Assembly (NCBI GenBank): GCA_014058105.1
Contig: JACGCM010000715.1
Coordinates: 4,898,001-4,962,000 of the forward strand
Length of the DNA stretch: 64,000 nucleotides
Source of the DNA: Kingdonia uniflora
Lineage: Eukaryota; Streptophyta; Magnoliopsida; Ranunculales; Circaeasteraceae
Reading direction: 5' to 3'
This document shows positions 10,837 to 21,916 of this stretch, one piece after another (position 1 is the stretch's first letter; every line of letters begins with the position of its first letter). Below the pieces are notes generated by a model. That model was not told the origin of the DNA, made no database searches, and saw only the letters and a list, made by a program, of their open reading frames with translations. The translations under genes and the position numbers were made by a program.

Positions 10837-11434
10837 TGCAGGGTATCCATCGATCTAACCCAATTCAAACTACCCCTATATCAGACTCACACATTTTACA
10901 CGTGAGATGAACAGTCAACAGTGTCTCCTAGCCCATGAACTGATGAAGAAAGTGGATCGAGCAAAAATAGAAAAGCATAAACAAATCAAAGATACTTGTC
11001 TCTCACAAACTCAACAGTCACTTAGTCAACCACCACTTCCAACATTGTTTGGAGATTGTGCTTCAGCACGATAACAAACTACAGGCAAGGCCTATATAAG
11101 GAAAAAGTTTTAGAAGAAACAAGGACCAGGAAAAATACACAAAAAATCACTAAGAAAACAATATTTTCTAGATTCTCAAAAACCAAATTTCTTATTTACA
11201 AGATTAGGTATTTCTATTTTGAGAGATCACTTGTAATAAGATATCAACCTCAAGCAATTAAAGTTACTGTTACTAAAACCCCCAACCGGAGGTCGTGATT
11301 GTTTTACCTATTTTGAGATTTTCCATGCTAAATCACCTGTGTTATTTCTTACCTTGCATTAGTTTTTGTCACAGGAACATTGGTGTAAGAGCTAATTTCG
11401 AGCCATCTCGTGCTAACGGAATTAGACCATTACA
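10837..11434 (+). repeat. 3' LTR of Tat element C (598 bp)
   Basis: Starts TGCAGGG and ends GACCATTACA. Along its length it matches the reverse complement of the D LTR (55702-57430): 'atcagactcac', 'gaactgatgaagaa', 'tatataa' at about 11092, and 'ggaacattggtgtaagagctaatt'. A PPT precedes it. TATA at 11092-11098 marks U3/R. It is shorter than the D LTR. Confidence 0.8.
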
Positions 11435-11596
11435 AATAACAAAAATCATTAACATCAAAAAAGATATTTACCAAATTCTTTCAAAAGTGTTGTTCAAATT
11501 TAAGTTTACCGGTCCCATCGACCACTTGTACATCAGAAAAATTTTCAAAAGAAAAATCTTTAGCAGCATAAGTTAAATTTATTTTATCATTACTGC

Positions 11597-12336
11597 TCAA
11601 GGGTCAAGGGGAAGAGCTGGAGAAGGGAGCTTCACGGGTAACCCAAGAGTCAGAGTGCCGAGCGCTTCTTCCAGACTATTGCCTTCGACCACTACAAGCA
11701 TCAATGCTTTAGCCTTTGACACCGCATTCTCAGTATCAGAGTCTACGAAGTTTAGACTAGCAGCAGCGGTAAGAACCTTGTAGAAGTCTTTCCTCTCTAC
11801 CATAGCCCCAAATTGAGTCACTAAGTTAGACTTCATCCGCTTCAGTGACTCGAGAAGATGGCAATCAATTTCTTCTTTAGCTTGGGCCAGCATCTCAGCC
11901 TTCCCGCATCCATCGACCTTTGTAGCTCATAAACATCATCCTTAAAGGTAGACTTTTGCAGAGACAAGGCCTCCTACCTCTTCTTTGACATATAAGCCTT
12001 AATCTTCTCAATCTCCTTCCTCTTCTCTCCCAGACACATCTACTTTGTGTCCCGAATAGCAACTTCCTTTGTTTTAATCACACCAAGCCTAAGCTTATCC
12101 AACTTGGCCTCCAGATCTTCCTTCTCTCTCACCTACTCATCTTTTTCTTTGGTGAGCTCCTTCTCGAAGTTTTTAGAGAGAAGGAGCTCATTGGCAAGGC
12201 TCTAAACACCAAGCATCAGAGGCTTGGCATCAAGAAGAAGTTTCTTGATCTGTATTATAGCACAAACATGAGATTTCGAAGACGAAACCGAAGTCATTAA
12301 AGGAATAAAGGCATAAAAATTCCTCACCTGGGCCAT
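11597..12336 (-). pseudogene. Coiled-coil antisense pseudogene of element G
   Basis: Downstream of a minus-strand TATAAATA (12391-12398), ATG at 12336 gives MAQ, followed by a possible GT-AG intron (12250-12327). Then comes a Lys/Glu-rich coiled coil (NELLSKNFEKELTKEKDE ... REKEDLEAKLDKLRLGV) with three or four in-frame stops. A frame change near 11910 leads to an open 98-codon tail ending LPSPALPLDP. It resembles the coiled-coil parts of the antisense genes in B and D but no PF04195-like domain is present. Function unknown. Confidence 0.45.
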
Positions 12337-12398
12337 AGTGCAATGACCTACCATAAAGAATTGTGTATAAACAGTTGCCACCTACGAGGGTATTTATA

Positions 12399-13058
12399 GG
12401 GCCCATACGACTGTTCATCGTACCCCTTTAAGATCTTTCAGCTACTCACCTAGCACAATGCCTAGTACATCTCTTCTCGAAGTCATGTACCCTCCGTCTC
12501 TTTATAGCCAACAAACTATTACACTGTCATTCTAAGTCATCTGCATACATCTCTACATCCTCGGTTTTATCTATCTTCCCCAGTGTAGTACATACATTCA
12601 TAAAAAGGGACTTCACGTACAATTCCTTGTACCTTAATACATCACCTACTGGATTACATCTAGCCATTTTTTTATTATAGATTTGACCAAATACAATCAT
12701 ATATTTCTTTTATATACAGTTCTTATTTTATAGGGATATTTGCAACCATAATTCAAAACTCAAAATATTTCATATATTCGATAACCTGTCCTCACTACTA
12801 AAATATCGATAAACATTACATTCAACATTCACTATTTATTAATCGATAAACATTACAGATCGATCTACAAATTACATTATATATCAATTACCGACATTCC
12901 TTCTACTCCACCATTAAAGCTTTTTCCACATAAAATACTCCTGCAAGAAAATGAAGATTATCGTAACAGAGTGATGCATACTTCTAATAAAAAGGATAGA
13001 AGCATACTTCACATCTAAAACCGCCACCAACATCTTTTCCTCCGTAACCCCCATCGCC
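12399..13058. other. Spacer between antisense ORFs of element G
   Basis: No supported gene. 12399-12670 aligns with 23915-24200 of fragment E ('cctagcacaatgcctagtacatctcttctcgaa' here; 'ctcgcctaacacgcctcttctcgaa' there), showing common descent of the two 3' regions. Confidence 0.5.
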
Positions 13059-13409
13059 TTATACACCACGCGGATTATAAAGACGATAACGGCCAAAATA
13101 GCTTCCGCAGCTAGCCCTGCCCATCAGAGCATCTTCATCTTCCACCGTTGCATAAGCTAACTCACGAAGACTGTTAATGCGCTCAGTCTCCATCAACAGT
13201 ACATAGTAATACTGGCACCAGAATAAGAAATCTGCTCCAGCACGCTCAGCCTCCAACTACGTCATTCCTTCATATGACGGGTCAGTATGTTGGGGCATCC
13301 ACGACGACAGCGATAGCCGGCCAAACAATTACTCTCTCAACTCCCTATACATGGTATCCGCATGCCTTACAAGCTCTTCATACAGAATCTGAAATCGCAT
13401 CTTCACCAT
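13059..13409 (-). pseudogene. Short antisense ORF, type II, of element G (two stops)
   Basis: Starts MVKMRFQILYEELVRHADTM and ends GRYRLYNPRGV, 117 codons with internal TAA and TAG. A TATA box (TATAAATAGT, 13451-13460) lies 40 bp upstream. The middle (ATVEDEDALMGRASCG) aligns loosely with the D and E type II ORFs (QEDILVAGGVLIPCG in E). It sits between the PPT/3' LTR and the coiled-coil pseudogene. Unknown function; similarity to D/E is weak in the N-terminal half. Confidence 0.4.
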
Positions 13410-13663
13410 GCTATAAGAGATAATGGAATACCTTCCCATCTTTCTACAGTACTATTTATAGCCTCTCATCCTCAAGTTCATATTCTCCATTGTCTATCAT
13501 CAATGAACATTGGAACCATGCAACGACTTGGTTAACCTAGATTAGAAATGACAGCTAACCTTAAAGCCAGTCCATAGTTTGTACACAATAGTTTAAGAAA
13601 CTTCACCAATTCATATTTTCTTCTCGACACAGTAACAAGTAATTGCGTCAAGAATGGGGCGAT

Positions 13664-14160
13664 TGTAGTAGCATATCCCCCAAATTTAATAAGGACAAAC
13701 TAAAGAGAGTCAAGTTGAAGGTATCTAATCATTCGAGAGGATATTATAGTAGTAGTCTCCCTAGATTCGATAAGGAGAAGCTAACAAGACCAAGTCAAGG
13801 ATGCATGACCCTTCGAGAAGGTATGAAGATGATGTCTATAGATCTCAATCATCTACAGTAGCCATTACACTTGGTCAAATAGGGCCGTTGCAAGTGATTT
13901 TGTAAAGTTTGCCCACTACCCATTAAAATAGAAGACCAATTATTTGTAACTGCCGGTATCCATTATAAATACAGGCATAACACATTAAAAGCGATCCGAG
14001 AACTTAATTTTTCTCTACTATTTACATCTATTCCATCTTTCAGCAATTATAATAACTAACACATTGGATTTCATTATCAAACCCTCCTTGAGGTTGTAGT
14101 TTTTCTCAGGTTTTACTAAATTTCCATGTAAAATCTAGTATGTTCTAGCTTAGAATTACA
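13664..14160 (+). repeat. 3' LTR of Tat element G (497 bp)
   Basis: The purine-rich AAGAATGGGGCGAT precedes a TG start (TGTAGTAGC), and the end reads TTAGAATTACA. A TATAAATA box is at about 13972. The 'ggttgtagtttttctcaggttttac ... ttttccatgtaaaatc' part aligns with the corresponding U5 part of the C LTR. The U5 end appears shortened relative to C and D. Confidence 0.65.
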
Positions 14161-14214
14161 ACCTCCTTACTGAAGTATTGGAAAATTTTACCATTAGGGA
14201 AAACATGCAATTAC

Positions 14215-15056
14215 AGCGACACTTGCAATCCCCGACCCAACAACTTCATCTTTACCCCCCTTCTCGACTGGAGTTTGTCGAGTCAACTTTTTAGACAGTT
14301 GAGCAGGCGTAAGGGGGAGAGTTGCAGCTCACTTCTTCTTGTTACTTTTGTTGAATACCCCACTCAATAGGGCCTCCTTCTTTACAACAACAGATTTAGT
14401 GGTATACCCACTTAGGGTGAGGTTCTCGAGAGGGAGACTGGTCTCAATAACTCTTTAGTTCTTTGCCGACATTTTACCATCGATGATAGGAACTTCAGAT
14501 CCTTTTGTTTGAGATCTCTTTAAACCAGCTTCTCTGAACACCCCTTCCACCATCTCTTGATCTTTAAGAAGGGAATCAATTTGCCCAAAATAATTAGTTC
14601 TCAGGTTGTACAACTTTTCTTTCACCTTTGAACTTTTGTCAACCACTTTTGCAGCTACACGAACAGATACCATCAGTTAACAGATCACAAAAGAACAAAC
14701 GTTCGGCAAAAAAAAAAATGTCACATAAATTTAAATAACATATACCACTAACCTAAGTAAAAAAATTTCCACTTCAAACATTTCCCAGGGTCTTTGGGGT
14801 CGAACTCATAGTTCCCCAACATAAGTACTCAATCAACAAAGTATTGCCCCCAATCGAGACCATATCATACAACAAGGGCCTCTTGAGAAATCCGGCTAGA
14901 TATCTATAACCAACTTTGTAAGGATTTTGTTTCAGTGTGTAATATACATACAAATCATCAACAGATATCAACTGCTTTCCCCTCTTCATCAGTTGAGTAT
15001 TTATGGCTACCACTACCAAAAAAAAAATTGTACACATTCGGGTTAAATTGACCAGG
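14215..15056 (-). pseudogene. Antisense gene fragment F, PF04195-like domain and exon 2
   Basis: Exon 1 part (15056-14774) reads [11 protein letters not shown] then, after a 1-nt frame change, [20 protein letters not shown] and [13 protein letters not shown]. This pattern recalls plant 'putative gypsy type transposon' proteins. Exon 2 begins after a GTGTAG acceptor at about 14655 and contains KLYNLRTNYFGQIDSLLKDQ, which aligns with the element B segment ENLRDYIDALLDSDKEW directly after its intron. Acceptor phase is also 1. Stops occur after SAKN and KKK. The upstream part is cut off at 15053 by the truncated LTR of B. Confidence 0.55.
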
Positions 15057-15542
15057 GGACAGAGTTTGTAACCATTCCTTAGTTCCCCATATCTCCTATT
15101 TATAGAACATAGGAAGGGCTGAGTCACCAAGGTTAGGTCACATTATAAGGGTACCATCCGAATATCGGGCGGGTATCCCAGAATGGGTATGGATGCCAGA
15201 AATGTCAGAGCTGTCACTGTAATAGTTATTGGGCCTGTTTCTGTACTCTGATACTGTAGTGGTTGTTGGGTCTGTCAGCTGCAATGACCAAAAGCACCGT
15301 CGTCATGTCTAGTGAGTTGGCTGTCTGTCTTGTCATACTTTGACCATGTACGGATATGTTTGAAGTGTTTCCGATACGATGTGGAGTTCTTCTTTGAGGC
15401 CTGTTTAGAGTCGAGGCTTCATCTTTGGATAATCTTTGGGAGACTTGTTTAAGGATTGGATGGGCTTCGAGATATTCAAGTAGGCTTCGAAGTAGCCTAC
15501 GAGTATTTGACTGGAGTAGAAGGTCGCGAGTAGGCTACTATA
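15053..15542 (-). repeat. Truncated 3' LTR of element B (490 bp)
   Basis: Aligns with 22168-22661 from 'caggggacagagtttgtaacc' to 'gtaggctacta(t/c)a'. The U5 side (about the last 250 bp in element orientation) is missing. The outer base pair at the U3 end is TA where CA is expected, a C to T change. The cut joins directly to the F pseudogene. Confidence 0.8.
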
Positions 15543-15560
15543 TTCGCCCTCTCTCAACGA
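15543..15560 (-). other. Polypurine tract of element B
   Basis: Reverse complement reads CGTTGAGAGAGGGCGAA immediately next to the LTR edge, matching the PPTs of C and D. Confidence 0.7.
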
Positions 15561-15847
15561 AGGGCTTAAAAATAGGTATAGAGACGTTTGCTGAGAAAAC
15601 CGTTTGGCGTTGGGAGTTGTGCGGTTTGACTATTGGTTTTTGAGTGAGGTAATAAATGAGAGTAATAAAGAAGTGTTGGTGGTTATGGAGTAATAAAGGA
15701 GTTTTAATGGGGTTATAAGTATGGGTTATAGGGGTAGGAATGGACAATATTTACTCTTCTCTGTCATATTTTCTTCTACTTTCTCTATCTTTCTCGACAA
15801 ACGTCATAGATACCAAGCCAAATACTCGCTACCAGAAGAGGATATGA

Positions 15848-16147
15848 TTTGCGAGAGACCGTCGTATATGGCGGAAAACTGCAGAGCTGAAGTTCAAATT
15901 TTTCGGTAACCAAGAGCTTGACTGAGACATGCCTGAATTGGTAGAATTAGAGGCCGGAGAACCTATAAACAGGGAGTCTTATGCTTACTTTTGGGGGCAG
16001 ATGAAGTTTCATTTTATGACTGCGGAACAACGCTATCTTTTTCTGTCGATCTTGGCAGAATGTCTCACTCAGGCAAAAGAGCAGTTAGAGGAGCAAGGCT
16101 CGGCGGGTGGAGCAGGCCCATCTGAAAATAGAGCAGGTTCTGCTTGA
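15848..16147 (+). pseudogene. Antisense short ORF, element B copy 1
   Basis: The frame reads FARDRRIWRKTAELKFKFF, then an in-frame TGA at about 15926, then MPELVELEAGEPINRESYAY and FWGQM, ending in an acidic Ala/Gly-rich tail. It aligns with copy 2 (16725-17081) along its length: AELKFKFFGNQELD versus MELKQRFLGDQDID, and EAGEPINRESYAYFWG versus EPGEPIAEMSYAYWWG. Upstream TATA-like TTATAAGTAT is at about 15711. Unknown family. Confidence 0.5.
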
Positions 16148-16724
16148 AGCGGTGGCAAGGTGGTGATGACGGGGGTTTCTTTTTGTTTTGTGGTTGTATT
16201 GGGAGCCTTATGTTTTTGCTGTGGTTTTGTATGTTTGGGTTTGCAAATTTGTTGTTTCTATTGTTGTAATATCTGGAATGGAATGGGAATAATGTTTTGC
16301 TACAATTTTATGTGTTTTTATCTGGTAGGCATTGTAGACGAATAGACTTATAGACGCAGTAGCAGATATATCTCATCGAGCGTTGGAAAAAACTGGTTTC
16401 AAAGTATAAAGATATGGTCGAAGATAATTGACCCTGTATTAGTCCAAACTCTGTGAAAGAGGTGTGAGGCAAAATGTGAAAGGGGTCGATGGTTCGATGT
16501 TGAGGATTTGGTCGACTGCATGTCCTCTGAAATGGGGTTTGAATACGGATACAGATGCAACGGTTATGTCTAGGAAGTTGGGAAATTCAGACTGTTGAGT
16601 TTTCAAGGAGAGGAATTAAAAACTGTAATGAATGTAACTTGGTAATAAGGAATGCTTTAAATGTACCTTCATGTATATAATGGGGTGTTGCGAGGAGAAT
16701 TTCTCATATTTCTTCTTTCTTCTT

Positions 16725-17081
16725 ATGAACATAATGTCTTCTTCTTCTTCGTCCCAAAACAACGGAAGTTCTTCGAAGACCAAGCATCAGGATTGGATGG
16801 CGGCAAAGGATTTTAGAGTACGTGAGAAGATGATGGAGCTGAAACAGAGGTTTCTTGGTGATCAAGATATTGATATGGAGATGTTGGACCTGTTTGAAGC
16901 AGAGCCCGGGGAACCCATTGCTGAAATGTCCTATGCGTATTGGTGGGGGGTTCTTCAGATTATGGGTCCATTTTTGGGCCATCAGTTATCCTTGTTGGAA
17001 TCATTTGCAGAAGAGATGGTAGAGCAGGAGGATTCTACTGCAGAGGCTAGGAGCGAGGAGAAGCGTCCTAATGATAAATAG
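16725..17081 (+). CDS. Antisense short ORF, element B copy 2 (intact, 118 aa)
   Basis: Open from MNIMSSSSSSQNNGSSSKTK to AEARSEEKRPNDK, with a Ser-rich N terminus, a basic middle, the ELKQRFLGDQ segment shared with type I ORFs, and an acidic C terminus. A TATA-like TATATAATG lies at 16674-16682, about 45 bp upstream; an ATG at 16734 is an alternative start. It is plus-strand, antisense to gag-pol of element B. The only member of the family here without an internal stop at this length. No known domain recognised, so function is open. Confidence 0.5.
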   Translation: MNIMSSSSSSQNNGSSSKTKHQDWMAAKDFRVREKMMELKQRFLGDQDIDMEMLDLFEAEPGEPIAEMSYAYWWGVLQIMGPFLGHQLSLLESFAEEMVEQEDSTAEARSEEKRPNDK

Positions 17082-17870
17082 GGGCTTCTTGCTGGTTTGT
17101 TTAGTATTTAAGATGGGTATAGAAGGGCATTTATATTTTCTGCTTGAATTGTACTGTTTTTATTTGCATTGAATGAAATTGGGAGTTGGTAATATAACTG
17201 TCAAATTATTTTTTAGTACTGTGTGCAAGTAGAATTTTGAATGCTCAAAGTAAACATTTTAAATTGTCAAAGTAACATGTCTGAACTGTCGAAGTAGAAG
17301 GTCTGATCTGTGTATAAGTAAAATTCTAGACTGTCGAAGTAAAAAGTGTGATCTGCCGAAATAAAAGTCTAATCTGTCGAGGTAATAAAGACATAACATT
17401 CTGAGTTGTTGAATGTGCTGTAGATCAAATGTTTGATATATTTAGAGATCGAATGTGAGGTTATCTATGGCTGAATGCTCGAGACACGGTATAGTCGATT
17501 ACTCGTGTGCGAAAAGTGTGTGTATCAAAGGTTTGTTAGATTTGGCTGGACGGTTTAATAGCCCAGACAACTTGTCTGTTAGAACAGTACGTGCTTTTGG
17601 GGCAGTATACTATGCATGTAATCATGATTTTTTGCTCATTTTATGGAAAAAAGTATGATTTGATGTTAGGATTTGACTGGATGGATTTGAATGAGGGTTA
17701 GAATGTTTGAATGGCTTTGAGTTTATAGCTAATTCCGAGTGAGCGTGCGATTCGAACGTGAGGGGAATGAGGGGTAAATTATTTAAAACACATCTCAGCC
17801 GAAAAGCCGGAGAAGTAAGGGAGTGGCAATGATAGTGGTTTGGAAATCGAGGCAGTTTTATTATTCTGAG
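17082..17870. other. Spacer between antisense ORFs of element B
   Basis: No supported gene. Includes the short tandem repeat listed separately at 17245-17395. Confidence 0.5.
17245..17395. repeat. Short degenerate tandem repeat (about 30 bp period)
   Basis: Four to five repeats of a 'ctgtcgaagtaaaa.gtctgatctg' type unit. Element D has an unrelated but similarly placed short repeat at 58310-58450. Confidence 0.55.
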
Positions 17871-17874
17871 GAGG

Positions 17875-17882
17875 TATATATA
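17875..17882 (+). promoter_or_regulatory. TATA box upstream of the element B antisense gene
   Basis: TATATATA about 480 bp before the candidate ATG at 18354. A consensus donor (CAG/GTATGT) at about 18042 suggests a 5' UTR intron in between. Confidence 0.45.
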
Positions 17883-18353
17883 TGAGGGGGAAATAACCAA
17901 AGGTACTATTCATAGAAAGTAGCCAGAGAGTGAGGGGAAGAGGACGTACACCATTTTTACGTGAAGCTTGAGAGAGATTACTGAAGTTGTTTCTGGATAC
18001 CGACTGATTTATTGTTTTGATTGTACTTCTGCTAACACAGGTATGTCGATTAATCTTTGTCTATTTTTGTTTGAGTATGCCTTATGTATCTGTAAGTAGG
18101 ATCATCTGGGTTTATAGTTGAAAGGTTATAATCGAGGACGAGGGGAATTCATGAGTGTGGGCTCAAGCCCATTTAAAAATTTTGAGGGTATTGACGAAGG
18201 GACTGGTTTTAGGATGGAGTTTTCAACTGTGTTTGTATTTGTTGGAGAGGGTAGATGAAAAATAGGTTACAAACACGTAATAGTTGAATGTATTGATCTA
18301 ATTGTGTGCCTCTTCTTCTGTTGAATAAGATGCGTACCCGTTGAGCTTCAAGA

Positions 18354-20500
18354 ATGAGGCTGATAGACGAGGAAGTCAAAGAAAATGAGGCTAGTATTTC
18401 TGGTCGTGCTTTGATGGATAAGGGCAGCAACTTAGAAGTGTTAGATGTTGTAACCGATGCCCCGTTAGCCGTGGTGGTGCTGGCGGGTGGGGTTTCGGGT
18501 ACTAGACATCGTAAGATGGTGGTGACTAAGGATAGTGATGAGGAAGAGATAAGGGGAGGGGAGAGAAACAAGGGTAATGCTGGACCTTTGAGTTTTAAGA
18601 GGGATGAGGGGGAGCATAGTGATCGCAGTGGGGATTCGACTGAGTCAGATTAGGTTATTGGCTCTGTTTTGGCTAGAGATTAGCAGAGACTAGATCGATG
18701 TTCTTCCAAATTGGAGTTGTTGATGGTGGGGGTAGTGTTACATGTAGCGGGGGCGGGTGGACTTTCAAGTTGAACCCGCAGGAGGGTATAATGGCATATA
18801 AAGGCCAAATTCAACTGAGAATGCAACTTCCTCTCCGTAGGCTGGTAAAGGAGGTGTTAAATTTTTGGGAAGTTGCCCCGGCTCAGATGAATGGAAATTT
18901 TTACGAGATGATGCGGGCAATAGGGGGTATGAATATAAAATTGAGGAGTGAGAAGAGGGGTTTAATTAAGTGGTACAATATTGTATTATTCTACGCGAGG
19001 AAGGTGAACCAGAATGCGAGCACGTACCACATCCAGTGTCACCCAGAGAAGCCTTGGTTGTTTGATTTGTGTTCGACGGGTCGAGGGTGGAATAAAGATT
19101 TAGTTGTGGTACAGGGTAATTTTGAGAATGTCGAAGGGGAGGACCCTTATAGGTTGCAGCACAAAGTCTATAATCCCAGTAAGTTATTTGTAAAATATTT
19201 TGTTTGAGGTATTGATCGAATAAACTGATAATGGTCTTTCTGTTTGTTCTGCAGGTCCGACTAACCAGTCCTGGGAGAATTTGAGGGATTATATTGACGC
19301 CTTACTCGATTCTGATAAGGAGTGGGTAAATTATGTTTTCAAGAGTCTTGGTATCAAGAGGAAAAAGAAGAAGAAGACAGATTCCCTGCTTCAAAACATA
19401 CCCATTACATCGAAGCCATCAAAGAAAAAGAGAAGCGAAGGTATTTCAAAAGTAACTGGAGGGGGGTTAATTGGCAAGGAAGGTTCAGTATGCTCTGAAG
19501 GAGAAAAGGGCGTCGAAGCAGGCAATGTCAGTTCCCGAAGTGGCTAGTGAGGCTTCGAGACTGAGGTTGAGGCAAGTACCAATACAGGTTGAGAAAGGGA
19601 AAGGCAAAGTTGTCCCTGAGTCTCCAAAAGTGCAGTAGACGAAGGTTGTTCAACACAAAAGGTGTAGGGCGCTGGGGGAAGATGATACAGAGGATGAGGG
19701 CAAAGAGATGACGGAGGCTGAGCGAGAAGAACAGGCTCTAGCTAAAGCTGCTTCGATGGTGAAACTCTGCAATGCTAACCCAGAGGAGGCTTTGAGGCGG
19801 ATGAAGAAGAGTATGTATCAGGTAACTGACTATTATTGCTTGTCTAATTTTGAAATTTTCTTAAGTGCTTCATGCTTAGAGAAGTACTGACAGCTCGAAT
19901 ACTCTAGCAGACGGATGCTTGGGCACAATCATTCATCAAGGCATTAAAATTAGGAAAGAAGAGGTTACGGGAGGCGATTGACAGTCTAGAGCTTGCCCGG
20001 GGGACAGAAGCATCGTTGTTGTCTAAAAATAATAAGTTAAAGCGGGATCTGGAGGCTATCAATGATGCCTCCAAGAAAAGAATCGAGGCTTAGCGTTATA
20101 ATCATGAACAGGTATTGAGGTCGAAGCTTGCTGAGAAGGAGAAGGGAAAGAGAGAAAAAAGGAGCGTTACCAGGGGCAGTTTGATGATGAATGCGTAGTT
20201 ATTATCAGGCTGAAGGAGTTCATTAAGGATTTAGGGGTTGACCCTGATATTCTGCAACGCTTACCTGAAACCCAAGATCCTATTATTGAAGATACATTGC
20301 AGACCGAAAGGATAGAGGTAGATGTTGTTGATGGAGGTGTTGGAGGTGGCGTAGAGGCTCTTGTGATCGAAGGTGATGCTGCTGGAGCTACAACTGATGT
20401 GGTCGCCGATGGTGCAGGGTCGAGACCTTCGACTGTGGGTGTTGAAGGTGTTAGCACTAAAAAACCTATTGGGGGAGAAGATGTAGCCATGCCGATATGA
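18354..20500 (+). pseudogene. Spliced antisense gene of element B (PF04195-like domain plus coiled coil)
   Basis: Antisense to gag-pol. N-terminal acidic, Ser-rich region (18354-18653), then a domain at about 18780-19178 with LPLRRLVKEVLNFWEVAPAQ and later HPEKPWLFDL, resembling plant 'putative gypsy type transposon' proteins. Intron 1 is 19179-19254 (GTAAGT...CAG, phase 1) and intron 2 is 19822-19910 (GTAACT...CAG). Exon 2 holds a Lys-rich stretch (GIKRKKKKK); exon 3 a coiled coil (KLGKKRLREAIDSLE), then LKEFIKDLGVDPDIL and an acidic Gly/Val tail ending GEDVAMPI. Damage: stop near 18652, frame change near 19470, stop near 19636, stop near 20091, frame change near 20160. Splice sites are intact. 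Confidence 0.65.
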
Positions 20501-20864
20501 GGTATTTGTATTAAAGTGCCATGCCTATTTTTCTAATTTTCTGTTGGGTTGTAATATTGAATAATGGTTATCTTTCATTGGAGTTGATCTTTGAACTTGT
20601 GATTGTTGTGAACTGCTGCGTGGAAACTGATTTGTGTGAGCTTAATTTGTATTGACTTGTTTGTGCTAGATACTTGATGTATGCTCTTAACTGAATTTGA
20701 TTTATGTAGAAACTGTTTTGCTGATGATGAACTGTTGTGCCTTGTATGTACTAGAATTATAGATCTTCCTGAATAATTATTTTTGCGTATTCTGTAACTG
20801 TAGAATGATCAAACTTTGGAAAGCTTCGAGATAGTTGCGGTACTTTGGTAGAATCAAGAGATTT

Positions 20865-21450
20865 GCTGGACTTCGAAGGCCTAAGCCATAAAGAACTAAG
20901 ATGTGGTCGCTTCCAACGTACTCTCGAGGATCATGTTTTTCGACCATTCATGCCCCTCGAGTGTGCTTGAATGTTGGAAGTTTGAATAATTTTGAAGTTG
21001 CCCCTAGGTATCAGTCGGGCCGAGGGTGACATGATACTCAGAGGAAACCAAGAAATTCACAGGACTTCGACGGCTTGGGGACTGATCGAAGCATAATTGT
21101 TCGCCTCTACTGTATTCTCGAAGGTCTGGTCTATTAACCATCCTTGCCTCCCAAGTTTGCTCGAACTTGGCAGTTTGAAAGTTTTCAAGGTCATCCCCAA
21201 GTATCAATTAGGTTGAGGGGTTGACATGATACTTAGAGGAAACCAGGAAATTCACTGGACTTTGACGACTTTGGGGACCTAATCAAAGCATAACTGCTCG
21301 CCCCCAATGCATTCCCGAGGGTTCGGTCTATTGACCATCCTTGCCCCTTGAGTTTGCTCAAAATTGTGATTTTAAAAATTTTCAAGGTCACCCCCAAGTA
21401 TCAGTTGGGTTGAAGGGTTGACATGATAATTAGAGGAAACCAGGAAATTC
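20865..21450. repeat. About 190-bp tandem repeat, three units (element B)
   Basis: Units start near 20865, 21055 and 21252 and align with those of element A (470-1046), with 'agtatca(g/a)t(c/t)(g/a)g(g/t)' and 'gttgacatgatac' segments. Same position relative to the antisense gene stop. Confidence 0.8.
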
Positions 21451-21499
21451 ACTGAAAAATAGGAAACAAAGCTTGGGAAGAAAAGATGTTTATTGATTA

Positions 21500-21831
21500 T
21501 TATGTTGAGATTCTAATTGAGAACGGTCGGACATGTGCGATGGGTCTGGTACTTGGGATGGTGCGGGAACGTCCAGAGGTTGTAATCGCTGTAGCTCTCG
21601 AACGGTGTTGCGTACCTTATTAATTACCAAGTTTTGCATGTCGACATCGTCCAGACGGCGGTGTCATTCTGCTTTGAATTCCTACCGGTGTTTTTCATGT
21701 AGCTGGTGAAGCCGATTGTGGTGTCGCTCCTCAGCTTGAGCGAATTGTTGAGAATGTAAGGCTATTTGGGCGGTAACTCCATCGACAGAGTTGCCGGCAT
21801 GGGTAGAATTGGAACAGAGGGTGGGTGCCAT
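21500..21831 (-). pseudogene. gag 5' remnant of element B
   Basis: Starts at 21831 with MAPTLCSNSTHAGNSVDG, aligning with the element A gag start, then QQFAQAEERHHNRLHQLH and a stop at the same place as in A. It stays similar to A until about 21530, where the internal deletion joins it to the repeat array. Confidence 0.7.
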
Positions 21832-21897
21832 TGAGGAGAGTCTATGGAAGTTGAAAACAAAGGGAGGGAAAAAAGAAAAGGAGATCGGAAGGGTGGG

Positions 21898-21914
21898 AAG
21901 CACAGACGGCGCCA
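21898..21914 (-). promoter_or_regulatory. Primer-binding site of element B
   Basis: TGGCGCCGTCTGTG on the minus strand, adjacent to the LTR, identical to that of element A. Confidence 0.7.
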
Positions 21915-21916
21915 AA

